64,000 bases of DNA from Marinobacter alexandrii (GTDB lineage: Bacteria > Pseudomonadota > Gammaproteobacteria > Pseudomonadales > Oleiphilaceae): the NCBI RefSeq assembly GCF_005871205.1, contig NZ_SWKM01000013.1, positions 558,001 to 622,000 of the forward strand, written 5' to 3'. The notes below the pieces were generated by a model, which was not told the DNA's origin, ran no database searches, and saw only the letters and a program-made list of their open reading frames with translations. This document shows, in pieces, positions 17,126-25,897 of this stretch (position 1 is the first letter of the stretch; every line of letters starts with the position of its first letter). A program made the position numbers and the translations under genes.

Positions 17126-18025
17126 ATGCGTATTCTGAGAACCGATGAAGCCCGCTTCGCAGGTCTTCCGGATTACCCGTTCGCTCCGCATTACCTGGAA
17201 GTAGCGCCCAGCCTCAGGATGCACTATGTGGACGAGGGGCGGAAGACGGCTTCACCGGTGTTGATGCTGCATGGAGAGCCGTCCTGGTCTTACCTTTACC
17301 GGCATATGATTCCGCTGGTTGCCAGCGCCGGTCATAGAGTCCTTGCACCCGACCTTGTCGGCTTCGGCAAGTCGGACAAGCCATCCGAGGTTGGAGACTA
17401 CAGCTACGACCGCCATTTGGCATGGCTTAGCGCCTGGCTGGAGGAACTCGACCTTCGCAACGTCACTCTGGTGTGTCAAAACTGGGGCTCGCTACTGGGC
17501 TTGAGATTGGCTGCCGAGCACTCGCATCGGTTCAGCCGGATCATCGTTGGCAACGGCATGCTACCCACTGGCGACGACCCGATGCCGACAGTGTTTTCTA
17601 TTTGGAAGGTATTTGCCGGCCACAGCCCCTGGTTTCCGATCAGCCGCATTGTTCAACTGGGAACCGAGCGTACGCTCACCAAGGCCGAGCTGGCCGCCTA
17701 CGAGGCGCCCTTCCCGTCTGCGGATTACAAAGCCGGTGCCCGCGCCTTCCCCGGACTGGTTCCGCTATCCGGCGACGATCCTTCCGGAGCGGCAAACAAA
17801 GATGCCTGGCGGGTGCTGGAGAAATGGCGCAAACCCTTCATCACCTGTTTCAGTAGCGGTGACCCGATTACCCGTGGCGGCGATCGCGACATGCAACGCA
17901 GGATTCCCGGTGCCCACGGTCAGCCCCACATCACGCTGCGGGGCGGTCATTTCCTGCAGGAAGATTCGCCGGAAGATTTCGCGCGCGTTGTTATTGACGC
18001 AATGAAGTCGGAGATGGCGGCCTGA
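17126..18025 (+). CDS. Haloalkane dehalogenase-like alpha/beta hydrolase with Asn in the nucleophile position
   Basis: Seen: 299 residues closely following haloalkane dehalogenase subfamily I: start MRILRTDEARFAGLPDYPFAP, oxyanion/halide motif HGEPSWSYLYR (50-60), PDLVGFGKSDKP, nucleophile elbow VCQNWGSLLG, acid Asp246 in SSGDPIT, and base His275 in GGHFLQED. In active enzymes the elbow is VxQDWG with Asp attacking the C-halogen bond; here codon 119 is AAC (Asn). Known: Asp-to-Asn changes at this position disable the alkyl-enzyme mechanism unless the Asn deamidates. Inference: inactive, altered reaction, or self-maturing. The ATG at 17126 matches the family N-terminus; an earlier in-frame start exists at 17051. 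Confidence 0.85.
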   Translation: MRILRTDEARFAGLPDYPFAPHYLEVAPSLRMHYVDEGRKTASPVLMLHGEPSWSYLYRHMIPLVASAGHRVLAPDLVGFGKSDKPSEVGDYSYDRHLAWLSAWLEELDLRNVTLVCQNWGSLLGLRLAAEHSHRFSRIIVGNGMLPTGDDPMPTVFSIWKVFAGHSPWFPISRIVQLGTERTLTKAELAAYEAPFPSADYKAGARAFPGLVPLSGDDPSGAANKDAWRVLEKWRKPFITCFSSGDPITRGGDRDMQRRIPGAHGQPHITLRGGHFLQEDSPEDFARVVIDAMKSEMAA

Positions 18026-18087
18026 GCCGCCATCTCCCACAACTCTCTATTCTCTTCTGGAACGCTCTATAGCTTTCTCCAAGCCCA

Positions 18088-18876
18088 TTAACCGAAGACA
18101 GTCACGGTCTGACGGCTCAGTGCAACCAGTTCACCACCAGCAGTCCAGATGCCAGCCTGGGTGTGGCCATAACCCGCACCGGCTTGATCGATACTGGCCT
18201 TGTAAAGCAGCCAGTCACCGGGCTCCAGGGCTGGACGCGGGTGCACAATGTCCAGGGCCCAGCTCAGGGAGCTGGCCGGTGCCGGGCCCCTCAGGTGCGA
18301 CAGGACCGCCGGCGGCCACGCGTCAATCAAGGCAACTATGTGAGCATCGGAAAAGCTCTCCGGAGTTTCCCGGAACTGCATCCAACCACCCATTTCACGG
18401 CCACCTTTGCCGCTGAAGGGCATGTGACCAAACGCCCACCGCATCTCGATGTGCTGGGTAAAATCCGGAGTCACGCCCGGAATGTAGGGCAATGCCTGGC
18501 ACTGCTCGACCGGTTCGCACCCGGGGGCTGGCAGTGCATCTACCTGCACTGCGGATTGGCGGTCGCCACCAAAGCTGGCGAGGCAAACCAGGCGCGGTTC
18601 ACCACCCTGCAGAATACGCCCCTGCACCTGGCTTACCGCCTTGCCCTCGCGCAGAATCTCGGCTTCAAAGGTGGCCGCAACGCCCGGCTCTACTGGCCCA
18701 ACAAACGACACCTGTAACGACCGCATCGGTCGGCCGGCACTGACCAGATACTCCATGCGATCAAACATGAGCGCCGCCACCAGGCCACCAAAGCTTGCCC
18801 GGCCCTGTCCCCAACTGGGAGGAATAACGAGTTCCTCATCGGCTCGTACCGCAGACAACAGCTGATCAAAGGTCAT
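18088..18876 (-). CDS. Acyl-CoA thioesterase family protein (double hotdog)
   Basis: Seen: 262 residues with two hotdog-like halves. The first has SWGQGRASFGGLVAALMFDRM followed by LQVSFVGPVEPG; the second has WALDIVHPRPALEPGDWLLYKA and GYGHTQAGIWTAGGELVALSRQT. This layout matches TesB-like thioesterases that hydrolyse acyl-CoA esters. The substrate chain length cannot be told from the sequence. Convergent with the dehalogenase-like gene. Confidence 0.85.
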   Translation of the reverse strand: MTFDQLLSAVRADEELVIPPSWGQGRASFGGLVAALMFDRMEYLVSAGRPMRSLQVSFVGPVEPGVAATFEAEILREGKAVSQVQGRILQGGEPRLVCLASFGGDRQSAVQVDALPAPGCEPVEQCQALPYIPGVTPDFTQHIEMRWAFGHMPFSGKGGREMGGWMQFRETPESFSDAHIVALIDAWPPAVLSHLRGPAPASSLSWALDIVHPRPALEPGDWLLYKASIDQAGAGYGHTQAGIWTAGGELVALSRQTVTVFG

Positions 18877-19008
18877 TCTGAATTCCTGTTAGCAACCTAT
18901 CGGGAAAAGTGAGACTGCCGTAGTTATGCTGCCAACGCAATAACGGCGCACGGGCAACTACCTACAGGCTTCAAAGGAATATGCGTATTAAAGAAGCGCC
19001 AAAGCGGC

Positions 19009-19014
19009 TATAAT
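19009..19014 (+). promoter_or_regulatory. Putative -10 element of the deaD promoter
   Basis: A perfect TATAAT lies 57 bases before the deaD start codon. The matching -35 region is weak (around 18986, TATTAA), so the call rests on the -10 alone. Confidence 0.45.
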
Positions 19015-19070
19015 GCGATCACATCATGCATTGCCTGCAATGCCTTACCTCCCGAATTCCGAGTGAATCA

Positions 19071-20594
19071 ATGTCAGAATTGTCCTTTGCCGAACTGGGT
19101 CTGGACCCGGCCGTACTTGAAGCCGTGACCGCCGTTGGCTATGAAAAACCGTCGCCCATTCAGGCGCAGTCCATCCCCGCCCTACTCGCCGGAAACCATC
19201 TACTGGGTGTTGCCCAGACTGGTACCGGTAAAACTGCGGCTTTTGCCCTGCCGCTGCTGAGTCGAATCGACGCGTCCGTTACCGAGCCCCAGATTCTGGT
19301 GCTGGCACCAACGCGGGAGCTGGCCATCCAAGTGGCTGAAGCTTTTACTACCTATGCCAGCAAGTTCCGCCAGTTCCACGTTCTGCCGATTTACGGTGGC
19401 CAGGACTTTTACCCCCAGATCAAGGGCCTGCGTCGTGGCGCCCAGGTCATTGTCGGCACTCCCGGCCGGATGCTGGATCACCTGCGCAAGGGCACCCTGA
19501 AACTGGATAGCCTGAAGGCCCTGGTTCTGGACGAAGCCGACGAAATGCTGCGCATGGGTTTCATTGACGACGTTGAGGCGATCCTGGCGAAAACGCCGGA
19601 CAACTGCCAGCGCGCTCTGTTCTCGGCCACCATGCCGCCGCAGATCAAGAAGGTTGCCCAGACTTACCTGCGCAACGCCACGGAAGTGAAGATCGAGAGC
19701 GAAACCCGCACCGTCGAGCGCATTTCCCAGTTCGTTCTGCCGGTTTACGCCGAGCGTAAGCTGGATGCCCTGACCCGCATCTTGGAAGTTGAGCCGATCG
19801 ATGCCGCCATCATCTTCGTGCGCACCAAGGCTGAGACCACCATGCTGGCCGAGAAGCTGTCAGCGCGGGGCCATGCCGTGGCACCCCTGAGTGGTGACCT
19901 GAACCAGCGTCAGCGTGAGCAGACCGTTGAAGATCTCAAGCGCGGCAAGAAAGACATCATCATTGCCACCGATGTGGCAGCCCGTGGTCTGGACGTGGCC
20001 CGAATCACCCACGTCATCAACTACGATGTGCCCTACGATACCGAAGCCTACATCCACCGGGTTGGCCGTACTGGTCGTGCCGGTCGTACCGGCAAGGCGA
20101 TTCTGCTGGTCACTCCGCGCGAGCGCAGCTGGCTGAAGACGCTGGAACGCGCCACCAATTCACCGATGGAAGCCTACGAGCTGCCCTCGCCGACCGATCT
20201 CAAAAAGATGCGCGAGCAGCAGTTCGAGAGTCAGTTGCTGGGCTTTGCCGAAGACAAGAAGCTGGCCAAGGCGATGTCCTTGCTGGATGAGATTGCCGAG
20301 CGCAACGAGATGGATATGGCCATGGTGGCTGGTGCACTGGCATGCTGGATGGAAGCCGCTCAGCCGGGGTCACTGCCCCTGGAGCAACCAGAAGCCCTGC
20401 CGGTAGTCTCCGCCACTCCGCCCCGTCGTGACCGCAAGGGTGGTCGTCCGGGTGGCTTCAAGAATGGCCCGAAAGGCGGCTTCAAGAAGGGTGGCCCGAA
20501 AGGCCGCGGTGGTCCTGGCGGCCCCGGCGGTCGTGGCAAGCCTCCCGGAAAGGGCGGCAAGCCCGCAGGCAAGCGCCCACCTCGCCAGGCTTAA
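19071..20594 (+). CDS. deaD: DEAD-box ATP-dependent RNA helicase (DeaD/CsdA type)
   Basis: Unwinds RNA duplexes in ribosome assembly and mRNA decay, often cold-induced. Seen: Q motif GYEKPSPIQAQSIP, Walker A AQTGTGKTAAFA, PTRELA, DEAD box VLDEADEMLRMGF, SAT motif FSATMPP, and C-terminal RecA-domain motifs DVAARGLDVARITHV and HRVGRTGRAGR. After the helicase core comes an extension and a 60-residue basic tail of Gly, Lys, Arg and Pro that probably binds RNA. 507 residues from the ATG at 19071. The stop overlaps that of convergent folA inside a palindrome. Confidence 0.93.
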   Translation: MSELSFAELGLDPAVLEAVTAVGYEKPSPIQAQSIPALLAGNHLLGVAQTGTGKTAAFALPLLSRIDASVTEPQILVLAPTRELAIQVAEAFTTYASKFRQFHVLPIYGGQDFYPQIKGLRRGAQVIVGTPGRMLDHLRKGTLKLDSLKALVLDEADEMLRMGFIDDVEAILAKTPDNCQRALFSATMPPQIKKVAQTYLRNATEVKIESETRTVERISQFVLPVYAERKLDALTRILEVEPIDAAIIFVRTKAETTMLAEKLSARGHAVAPLSGDLNQRQREQTVEDLKRGKKDIIIATDVAARGLDVARITHVINYDVPYDTEAYIHRVGRTGRAGRTGKAILLVTPRERSWLKTLERATNSPMEAYELPSPTDLKKMREQQFESQLLGFAEDKKLAKAMSLLDEIAERNEMDMAMVAGALACWMEAAQPGSLPLEQPEALPVVSATPPRRDRKGGRPGGFKNGPKGGFKKGGPKGRGGPGGPGGRGKPPGKGGKPAGKRPPRQA

Positions 20595-20602
20595 GCCTGG
20601 CG
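20583..20602. repeat. Perfect 20-base palindrome holding both stop codons of deaD and folA
   Basis: The sequence CGCCAGGCTT and its exact reverse complement meet at 20592/20593. Read on either strand it gives Arg-Gln-Ala-stop, so both convergent genes end with the same three residues and share the TTAA centre. It could form a hairpin in both mRNAs but has no T-tract after it. Confidence 0.9.
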
Positions 20603-21100
20603 CTGATAGACTACGAAGCTGTAGTCGTAAGGGTTGTTATCGGACGCGGAGAAATCCTCCCGTCCGATTTCTTCCCACATATCCCAGTTCACTTCCGGAA
20701 AGAATGCGTCCCCTTCCACCTCTGCGTGCACTTGGGTAACGTACATTCGATCCACTATCGGCAGCGCCTCGGTATAGATCTGGCCACCGCCGATGATCAT
20801 CACTTCATCACCACCTTCCAGTTCTGCCTGAGCCTCAGCTTTGACCAGGGCATCTTGTAGCGACGTTGACGCCACTGTTCCAGCAGGGGCTTCCCAGTCC
20901 GGGTTGCGGGAGATCACCACGTTCATGCGGCCCGGCAAGGGGCGACCAATGGAATCCCAGGTCTTACGGCCCATGATGATGGGCTTACCCATGGTTGCCT
21001 GCTTGAAGTAGCGCAGGTCACCGGGCAGGTACCAGGGAAGATTGTTGTTGCGGCCGATGACCCGGTTGCGGGACATGGCTACGATGAGGGCTTTCCTCAT
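20591..21100 (-). CDS. folA: Dihydrofolate reductase
   Basis: NADPH-dependent reduction of dihydrofolate to tetrahydrofolate; regenerates the cofactor consumed by the thymidylate synthase encoded just upstream. Seen: 169 residues; N-terminal ALIVAMSRNRVIGRNNNLPWYLPGDLRYFK with the catalytic Asp, then MGRKTWDSIGRPLPGR and MIIGGGQIYTEALPIVDRMYVT. Last four bases overlap the stop of convergent deaD. The 164-base gap to thyA holds no recognised gene; a separate promoter is possible. Confidence 0.97.
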   Translation of the reverse strand: MRKALIVAMSRNRVIGRNNNLPWYLPGDLRYFKQATMGKPIIMGRKTWDSIGRPLPGRMNVVISRNPDWEAPAGTVASTSLQDALVKAEAQAELEGGDEVMIIGGGQIYTEALPIVDRMYVTQVHAEVEGDAFFPEVNWDMWEEIGREDFSASDNNPYDYSFVVYQRQA

Positions 21101-21264
21101 TTCGGGTCCTCTTGTATTGGAGTTAGCAAGGGCTGGGCCGAGCTGCTCAAAACCCGCTCAAGCACGTCCATGTGACGCTTGAGCTCCGCCATCCATGGCT
21201 CCGCACAGTTTTGAACAGCTCGCCCCACCCCTCGCAATCAAACTATGAGACAGCCTACCGCAAC

Positions 21265-22104
21265 TTAGATCGCGATCGGCGCCTTGATCACCGGATATGG
21301 CTCGTAACCTTCAAACTCGAAATCTTCCAGCTCGTACTCAAAGATCGAAGCCGGCTTGCGCTTGATGACCAGCTTTGGCAACTCACGCGGTTCGCGCTTG
21401 AGCTGCTCAAATACGATGTCGTCGGTCAGATGGTTCTGGTACAGGTGGCAATCGCCGAAGGTGTGCACGAACTCACCCACGTCCAGATCGCATTGCTGGG
21501 CAATCATGTGGGTCAGCAAGGCGTAGGAGGCGATATTGAACGGCACACCGAGGAACAGGTCGGCACTGCGCTGGTACAGCTGGCAGGAGAGCTTGCCGTC
21601 GGCCACGTAGAACTGGAACAGGCAGTGGCATGGGGCCAGCGCCATGCGGCCTTCGCGCACATTGTCCTGGGGGCCGATGGATTCGTCCGGCAGTTCAGCC
21701 GGATTCCAGGCCGAGACAATCAGGCGGCGGGAGTTGGGCTTGGTTTTAATCTGCTCGATGACCTCGCTGATCTGGTCCACTACCCGGCCGTCCGGGCACT
21801 GCCAGCTGCGCCATTGCTTGCCGTAGATCGGCCCGAGATCGCCGTCTTCCAGCGCCCACTCGTTCCAGATCGAGACCTTGCGCTCTTTCAGCCAGTTATT
21901 GTCGGTGGAGCCGTTCAGGAACCAGAGCAGCTCGTAAATGATGCTGCGCAGGTGAACCTTCTTGGTGGTCACCAGGGGGAAACCATCCTGCAGATTGAAA
22001 CGCAGCTGACGGCCAAATACGGATCGGGTGCCGACGCCGGTTCGGTCACCTTTGTTGAATCCGTTATCCACGACGTCCTGCATCAGGTCGAGATAGGCTT
22101 TCAT
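21265..22104 (-). CDS. thyA: Thymidylate synthase
   Basis: Makes dTMP from dUMP with methylene-tetrahydrofolate. Seen: catalytic-Cys motif [19 protein letters not shown], nucleotide-binding [21 protein letters not shown]-terminal [14 protein letters not shown] and C-terminal [15 protein letters not shown]. 279 residues, slightly longer than the 264 of E. coli. Its ATG overlaps the lgt stop by four bases (ATGA), so lgt and thyA are coupled, an arrangement known in E. coli and many relatives. Confidence 0.98.
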   Translation of the reverse strand: MKAYLDLMQDVVDNGFNKGDRTGVGTRSVFGRQLRFNLQDGFPLVTTKKVHLRSIIYELLWFLNGSTDNNWLKERKVSIWNEWALEDGDLGPIYGKQWRSWQCPDGRVVDQISEVIEQIKTKPNSRRLIVSAWNPAELPDESIGPQDNVREGRMALAPCHCLFQFYVADGKLSCQLYQRSADLFLGVPFNIASYALLTHMIAQQCDLDVGEFVHTFGDCHLYQNHLTDDIVFEQLKREPRELPKLVIKRKPASIFEYELEDFEFEGYEPYPVIKAPIAI

Positions 22105-22889
22105 TCTGCAGTTCTCCGATAAGCAATAAACATGAGTACAGCACCGGCCAAAATCATCGGGGTCGACAACACCTGCCCCATGGTCAGCCAGTCAAAGGCC
22201 AAGTAACCCAACTGTGGGTCCGGCTCGCGCACAAATTCCACCATGAACCGGAAGATACCGTAGAAGATCAGGAACATGCCGGACACCGCCATTCTCGGTC
22301 GGGGGTTCGCGGAGAACCACCAAAGAACAACAAACAGCGCCACACCTTCGAGGGCAAACTGGTACAGCTGGGAGGGGTGTCGGGCCAGCGCGTCCGGCGC
22401 GGTGCGGAATACCATGCCCCAGGACACGTCGGTCGGCTTGCCCCAGAGTTCGCCGTTGATGAAGTTGCCAATGCGCCCGGCACCGAGGCCGACCGGCACC
22501 AGCGGGGCCACGAAATCGGCCATTTTCCAGAAACCGGCGCCAACCTTGCGGCCATACCACCATATCGCAAACATCACGCCCAGCAAGCCACCGTGGAAGG
22601 ACATGCCGCCCTCCCAGACTCGCAACAGCCAGAGCGGGTCGGCCAGGAAGACGTCAAAGTTGTAGAAGATCACGTAGCCAAAACGGCCACCCAAAATCAC
22701 GCCCAGTGCCAGATAGAACAGCAGATCCCCCATCTGTTCTTCATTGATTGGCGACCAAGGCTTGCGGGTGCGCAGCCGCCCCAGCCACCAACCCGCCACA
22801 AAACCAACCAAATAAGTCAGGCCATACCAGTGAATCTTGAGAGGACCAATAGCGATGGCCACTGGGTCTATCTGGGGATGTTGCAGCAT
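22101..22889 (-). CDS. lgt: Prolipoprotein diacylglyceryl transferase
   Basis: Inner-membrane enzyme that transfers diacylglycerol from phosphatidylglycerol to the lipobox Cys of prolipoproteins, such as the RlpA and LpoA homologues in this window. Seen: 262 residues, about seven membrane segments, [11 protein letters not shown] near the catalytic region and the family signature [13 protein letters not shown]. Ten bases separate it from the upstream permease gene, so a common transcript is likely. Confidence 0.97.
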   Translation of the reverse strand: MLQHPQIDPVAIAIGPLKIHWYGLTYLVGFVAGWWLGRLRTRKPWSPINEEQMGDLLFYLALGVILGGRFGYVIFYNFDVFLADPLWLLRVWEGGMSFHGGLLGVMFAIWWYGRKVGAGFWKMADFVAPLVPVGLGAGRIGNFINGELWGKPTDVSWGMVFRTAPDALARHPSQLYQFALEGVALFVVLWWFSANPRPRMAVSGMFLIFYGIFRFMVEFVREPDPQLGYLAFDWLTMGQVLSTPMILAGAVLMFIAYRRTAE

Positions 22890-22899
22890 CGACTACCTC

Positions 22900-23709
22900 T
22901 TAACTCAGAAGAAAACGGAGTCCCATCACAAGCAGGACCAAGGCAAAAATTCGTTTTAGCACAACACCATCCAAGTGATGCGCCAGCGCCGCACCAAAGC
23001 GGGCGAAAAATACGCTAGTCAGCGCAATGCCGAGCACTGCCGGCAAATACAGAAAGCCCACGCTGTACTCAGGCAGACTGGGGTGATGCCAGCCGGTCCA
23101 GACGTTGCCCAAAGCACCGGCAACGGCAATAGGCAGTCCGCAGGCTGCCGATGTTCCAATCGCCTGCCGCATGCGCACGTTGCACCAGTTCAGGTACGGC
23201 ACTGTCAGGGTGCCACCTCCAATGCCAAAGATCGCCGACGCCCAGCCAACGATTCCGCCGGAGGCCGCCAGCCCGGGGCGGCCGGGCACATCCCGGCCAG
23301 GTTTCGGGTTGGCACCGGCCAGCATTTTAATCGCCACCGCAATGACAAACACGCCGATGACAAGTTCCAGGGTGGGCCCACTCAATAGCGCCGCCGACCA
23401 GGCTCCCAGGACCGCGCCAATGACGATACCCACGGCCATGGGCCGGAAAATTTCCCAGCGCACGGCACCGCGCTTGTCGTGCGAGCGAATCGAACTCAGG
23501 GAGGTAAACACGATGGTCGCCAGTGAGGTGCCAACCGCCAGATGCGCCGCCACGTCGGGGCTGACCCCTTGCAGCCCAAAACTGAAGATCAGCACCGGTA
23601 CAATAATGAGCCCGCCACCGATACCGAAAAGACCCGCCAGAGTCCCGGCTACTGCGCCCAGCGCGAGATAGGACGCAAACACGTAAATCAGGGTTATCAC
23701 CTGGCTCAC
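22900..23709 (-). CDS. TauE/SafE family sulfite exporter-like permease
   Basis: Seen: two repeats of the TauE/SafE signature, GTLAGLFGIGGGLIIVPVL in the N-terminal half and GWASAIFGIGGGTLTVPYL in the C-terminal half, with about eight membrane segments over some 270 residues. Known members move sulfite, sulfoacetate or related anions; the substrate here is not evident. The start is uncertain: GTG codons at 23709 and 23700 and a TTG at 23748 are in frame; the first membrane segment begins right after the two GTGs. Divergent from the NRDE gene. Confidence 0.87.
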   Translation of the reverse strand: MSQVITLIYVFASYLALGAVAGTLAGLFGIGGGLIIVPVLIFSFGLQGVSPDVAAHLAVGTSLATIVFTSLSSIRSHDKRGAVRWEIFRPMAVGIVIGAVLGAWSAALLSGPTLELVIGVFVIAVAIKMLAGANPKPGRDVPGRPGLAASGGIVGWASAIFGIGGGTLTVPYLNWCNVRMRQAIGTSAACGLPIAVAGALGNVWTGWHHPSLPEYSVGFLYLPAVLGIALTSVFFARFGAALAHHLDGVVLKRIFALVLLVMGLRFLLS

Positions 23710-23786
23710 ACCCCCAGCAAAACAAGGCTGGTATGATACACACCACAACTTGCAACTTCATTAACTCCCGGAGCGCCACGTAAGCC

Positions 23787-24560
23787 ATGTGCCTGATTGC
23801 TTTCACCCTTGGCCAGCATCCTGACTTTCCACTGGTGGTGGCCGCCAACCGGGACGAATTTTTCCGCCGGCCAACGGCGCCCATGGACTGGTGGACCACC
23901 GAACAGAGCACCGAAATTCTGGCTGGCCGCGATCTGCAGTCGGGTGGAACCTGGCTTGCGGTGGCTCGGGACGGCCGCGTCAGTGCCGTGACCAATGTCC
24001 GCGAAGGCTCCCCCGAAACCGGCCAGACCAGCCGCGGCGAACTTCCGATTCGGGCTCTGGCGGAGCCCATTTCGGCTCTGGCCGGCTCGCTATCGAGCCG
24101 GACCGAACAATACGCCGGTTTTAACCTGGTATACCTGAACGAAGCGTCCGGATGGTACTACAGCAACCGGGACGCCCATCCGGGGCGACGGGTGCATCGC
24201 GGCGCCTACGGGCTCAGCAACCATCTGCTGCAAACGCCCTGGCCAAAGTTGCTGCGGCTCCGCCAGAACGTCGCCGACGTGGTGGCGTCGTCCGGTGGCG
24301 ACGCTGACCAACTGCACCAGGCGTTGATCCCTCTGCTCCAGGACACCACCCCGGCACCGGATGACCTGTTACCCGACACCGGCGTTGGCCTGGAGACCGA
24401 GCGCTTCCTGTCGTCACCGTTTATTGTCGGCGACGCCTACGGAACCCGTGCCACCACCATTGTCAGCGTGTCTCGCCATGGCCAGATCACGGTCAGTGAA
24501 CAGAGCTGGGGCTCCAATGCGCAAGCGCTTGAATATCGCCGTTTCCAGTGGCAGCGATAG
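23787..24560 (+). CDS. NRDE family protein (TANGO2-like)
   Basis: Seen: N-terminal MCLIAFTLGQHPDFPLVVAANRDEFFRRPT with the NRDE motif that names the family, followed by GRDLQSGGTWLAVARDGRVSAVTNVR. 257 residues, no signal peptide. The family has an Ntn-hydrolase-like fold with a conserved Cys at position 2; eukaryotic TANGO2 has been linked to lipid or heme handling, while the bacterial role is not settled. Stands alone, 54 bases before xseB. Confidence 0.9.
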   Translation: MCLIAFTLGQHPDFPLVVAANRDEFFRRPTAPMDWWTTEQSTEILAGRDLQSGGTWLAVARDGRVSAVTNVREGSPETGQTSRGELPIRALAEPISALAGSLSSRTEQYAGFNLVYLNEASGWYYSNRDAHPGRRVHRGAYGLSNHLLQTPWPKLLRLRQNVADVVASSGGDADQLHQALIPLLQDTTPAPDDLLPDTGVGLETERFLSSPFIVGDAYGTRATTIVSVSRHGQITVSEQSWGSNAQALEYRRFQWQR

Positions 24561-24571
24561 CCTGCAAGCTC

Positions 24572-24580
24572 TGGTATAAT
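24572..24580 (+). promoter_or_regulatory. Extended -10 promoter of xseB-ispA
   Basis: TGGTATAAT forms a perfect -10 with an upstream TG extension, 34 bases before the xseB ATG. No good -35 is seen, which extended -10 promoters can tolerate. Confidence 0.6.
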
Positions 24581-24614
24581 CCGCCAAATTCTGACACCCG
24601 ATCGGAGGGCCCTG

Positions 24615-24869
24615 ATGGCCAGTGAACAAGGCGCCACATCCATTGCAGACTTCGAAAAATCCCTCGATGAACTGGAGAAGCTGGTTCGGGACCTCGAGCA
24701 GGGCGAACTTTCTCTCGAGCAGTCGCTGACCGCATTCGAACGGGGCGTCAAACTGACCCGGGAATGCCAACAGGCCCTGAAGAGTGCCGAGCAGCGGGTC
24801 GAGCAGTTGGTCCAGAACAGCGACGGCACCCTGGAAACCCGACCATTCAAGCCGGACGATGCCAACTGA
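24615..24869 (+). CDS. xseB: Exodeoxyribonuclease VII small subunit
   Basis: Small helical subunit of the single-strand DNA exonuclease whose large subunit XseA is not in this window. Seen: 84 residues with the family core [42 protein letters not shown] ribosome-binding site lies five bases upstream of the ATG. The stop overlaps the ispA start (TGATG), giving the common xseB-ispA-dxs order. Confidence 0.96.
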   Translation: MASEQGATSIADFEKSLDELEKLVRDLEQGELSLEQSLTAFERGVKLTRECQQALKSAEQRVEQLVQNSDGTLETRPFKPDDAN

Positions 24870-25765
24870 TGACTGATCAGCACAAACTGGCCATGGACTT
24901 TCTTGAGACCTGCCGTGTCCGGGTGGACGCCGAACTGGATCGCCGCATCGAGCGGAGTGCAGCCTCCGAGCGGCTCCAGGAAGCCATGCGCTACAGCGTC
25001 CTCGGCGGCGGCAAGCGCATCCGTCCAGCGCTGTGCCTCGCCGCAGCCAAGGCGGTTGGACAAGCCGGCGACCAGGCCCTGGCACCGGCCTGCTCGGTGG
25101 AATTAATCCACGCCTATTCCCTGATCCACGACGATCTGCCCGCCATGGACGATGACGAGCTGCGCCGGGGTCGTCCCACCACGCACATTGCGTTTGACGA
25201 GGCGACGGCCATTCTGGCCGGCGATGCCCTGCAGACCCTGGCCTATGGCTTGCTGGCCAACAACACCGAAGGCAGTGCCGAGGCACGACTGGCGATGATC
25301 CAGGAGCTGGCTCGCGCCAGCGGCCATCTGGGCATGGTTGGTGGTCAGGCCATCGATCTCGAGTCGGTAGGCAAGACCCTGTCTCTGAGCCAGCTCGAAA
25401 CCATGCATCGGCATAAGACCGGTGCCCTGATTGAGGCCAGCGTACGACTCGGAGCCTTGACTGCGCCGGCGGTGTCAGAAGCGACTTTGACGGACCTGAC
25501 TGCCTATGCCCGTGCCCTTGGCCTGGCCTTCCAGGTTCAGGACGATCTCCTGGATATCGAGGGTGACACCGAGGTGATCGGCAAACCCCAGGGCTCAGAC
25601 GCCGCCCGAGCCAAGCCGACATATCCGGCCCTGCTGGGCGTGTCAGGTGCCCGGGAGCACCTGGGCGCATTACTTTCCAGTGCGCTCGAGAGTCTCCGGA
25701 CCTTCGGCCCCGAGGCAGACCCCTTGCGGGCAATGGCGGATTACGTGGTGGCACGAACCCATTGA
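24869..25765 (+). CDS. ispA: Farnesyl diphosphate synthase (IspA)
   Basis: Condenses isopentenyl diphosphate with dimethylallyl and geranyl diphosphate to farnesyl diphosphate, feeding undecaprenyl phosphate for the cell-wall genes here, and quinones. Seen: 298 residues; GGGKRIRPALCLA; first Asp-rich motif DDLPAMDDDELRRGRPT; second motif QVQDDLLDIEGD. Starts on the ATG at 24869 inside the xseB stop. dxs follows after 132 bases and has its own likely promoter. Confidence 0.96.
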   Translation: MTDQHKLAMDFLETCRVRVDAELDRRIERSAASERLQEAMRYSVLGGGKRIRPALCLAAAKAVGQAGDQALAPACSVELIHAYSLIHDDLPAMDDDELRRGRPTTHIAFDEATAILAGDALQTLAYGLLANNTEGSAEARLAMIQELARASGHLGMVGGQAIDLESVGKTLSLSQLETMHRHKTGALIEASVRLGALTAPAVSEATLTDLTAYARALGLAFQVQDDLLDIEGDTEVIGKPQGSDAARAKPTYPALLGVSGAREHLGALLSSALESLRTFGPEADPLRAMADYVVARTH

Positions 25766-25827
25766 ACCCCAGCCCCCGAAGGGCGCACACTGACTTTAAT
25801 CAATGCGTAACAACTGGCCCGATAGGT

Positions 25828-25857
25828 GTGAAACAGGCAGCCCTGTTCCCCTATAAT
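25828..25857 (+). promoter_or_regulatory. Putative promoter of dxs
   Basis: A perfect -10 TATAAT (25852-25857) is preceded at 18 bases by GTGAAA, a four-of-six match to the -35 consensus. It lies 40 bases before the dxs start codon. Confidence 0.5.
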
Positions 25858-25897
25858 GCCAGGCAGTTGCCGAACATTCCGGAAAAGACCCGAGCAG

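Noticed and set aside
21172..22122. A 316-codon plus-strand frame opposite thyA
   Set aside because: Antisense to a complete thymidylate synthase gene, no recognisable domain.
24414..25790. A 458-codon minus-strand frame opposite xseB and ispA
   Set aside because: Covers three well-supported plus-strand genes and reads as Arg/Pro/Ser-rich nonsense.
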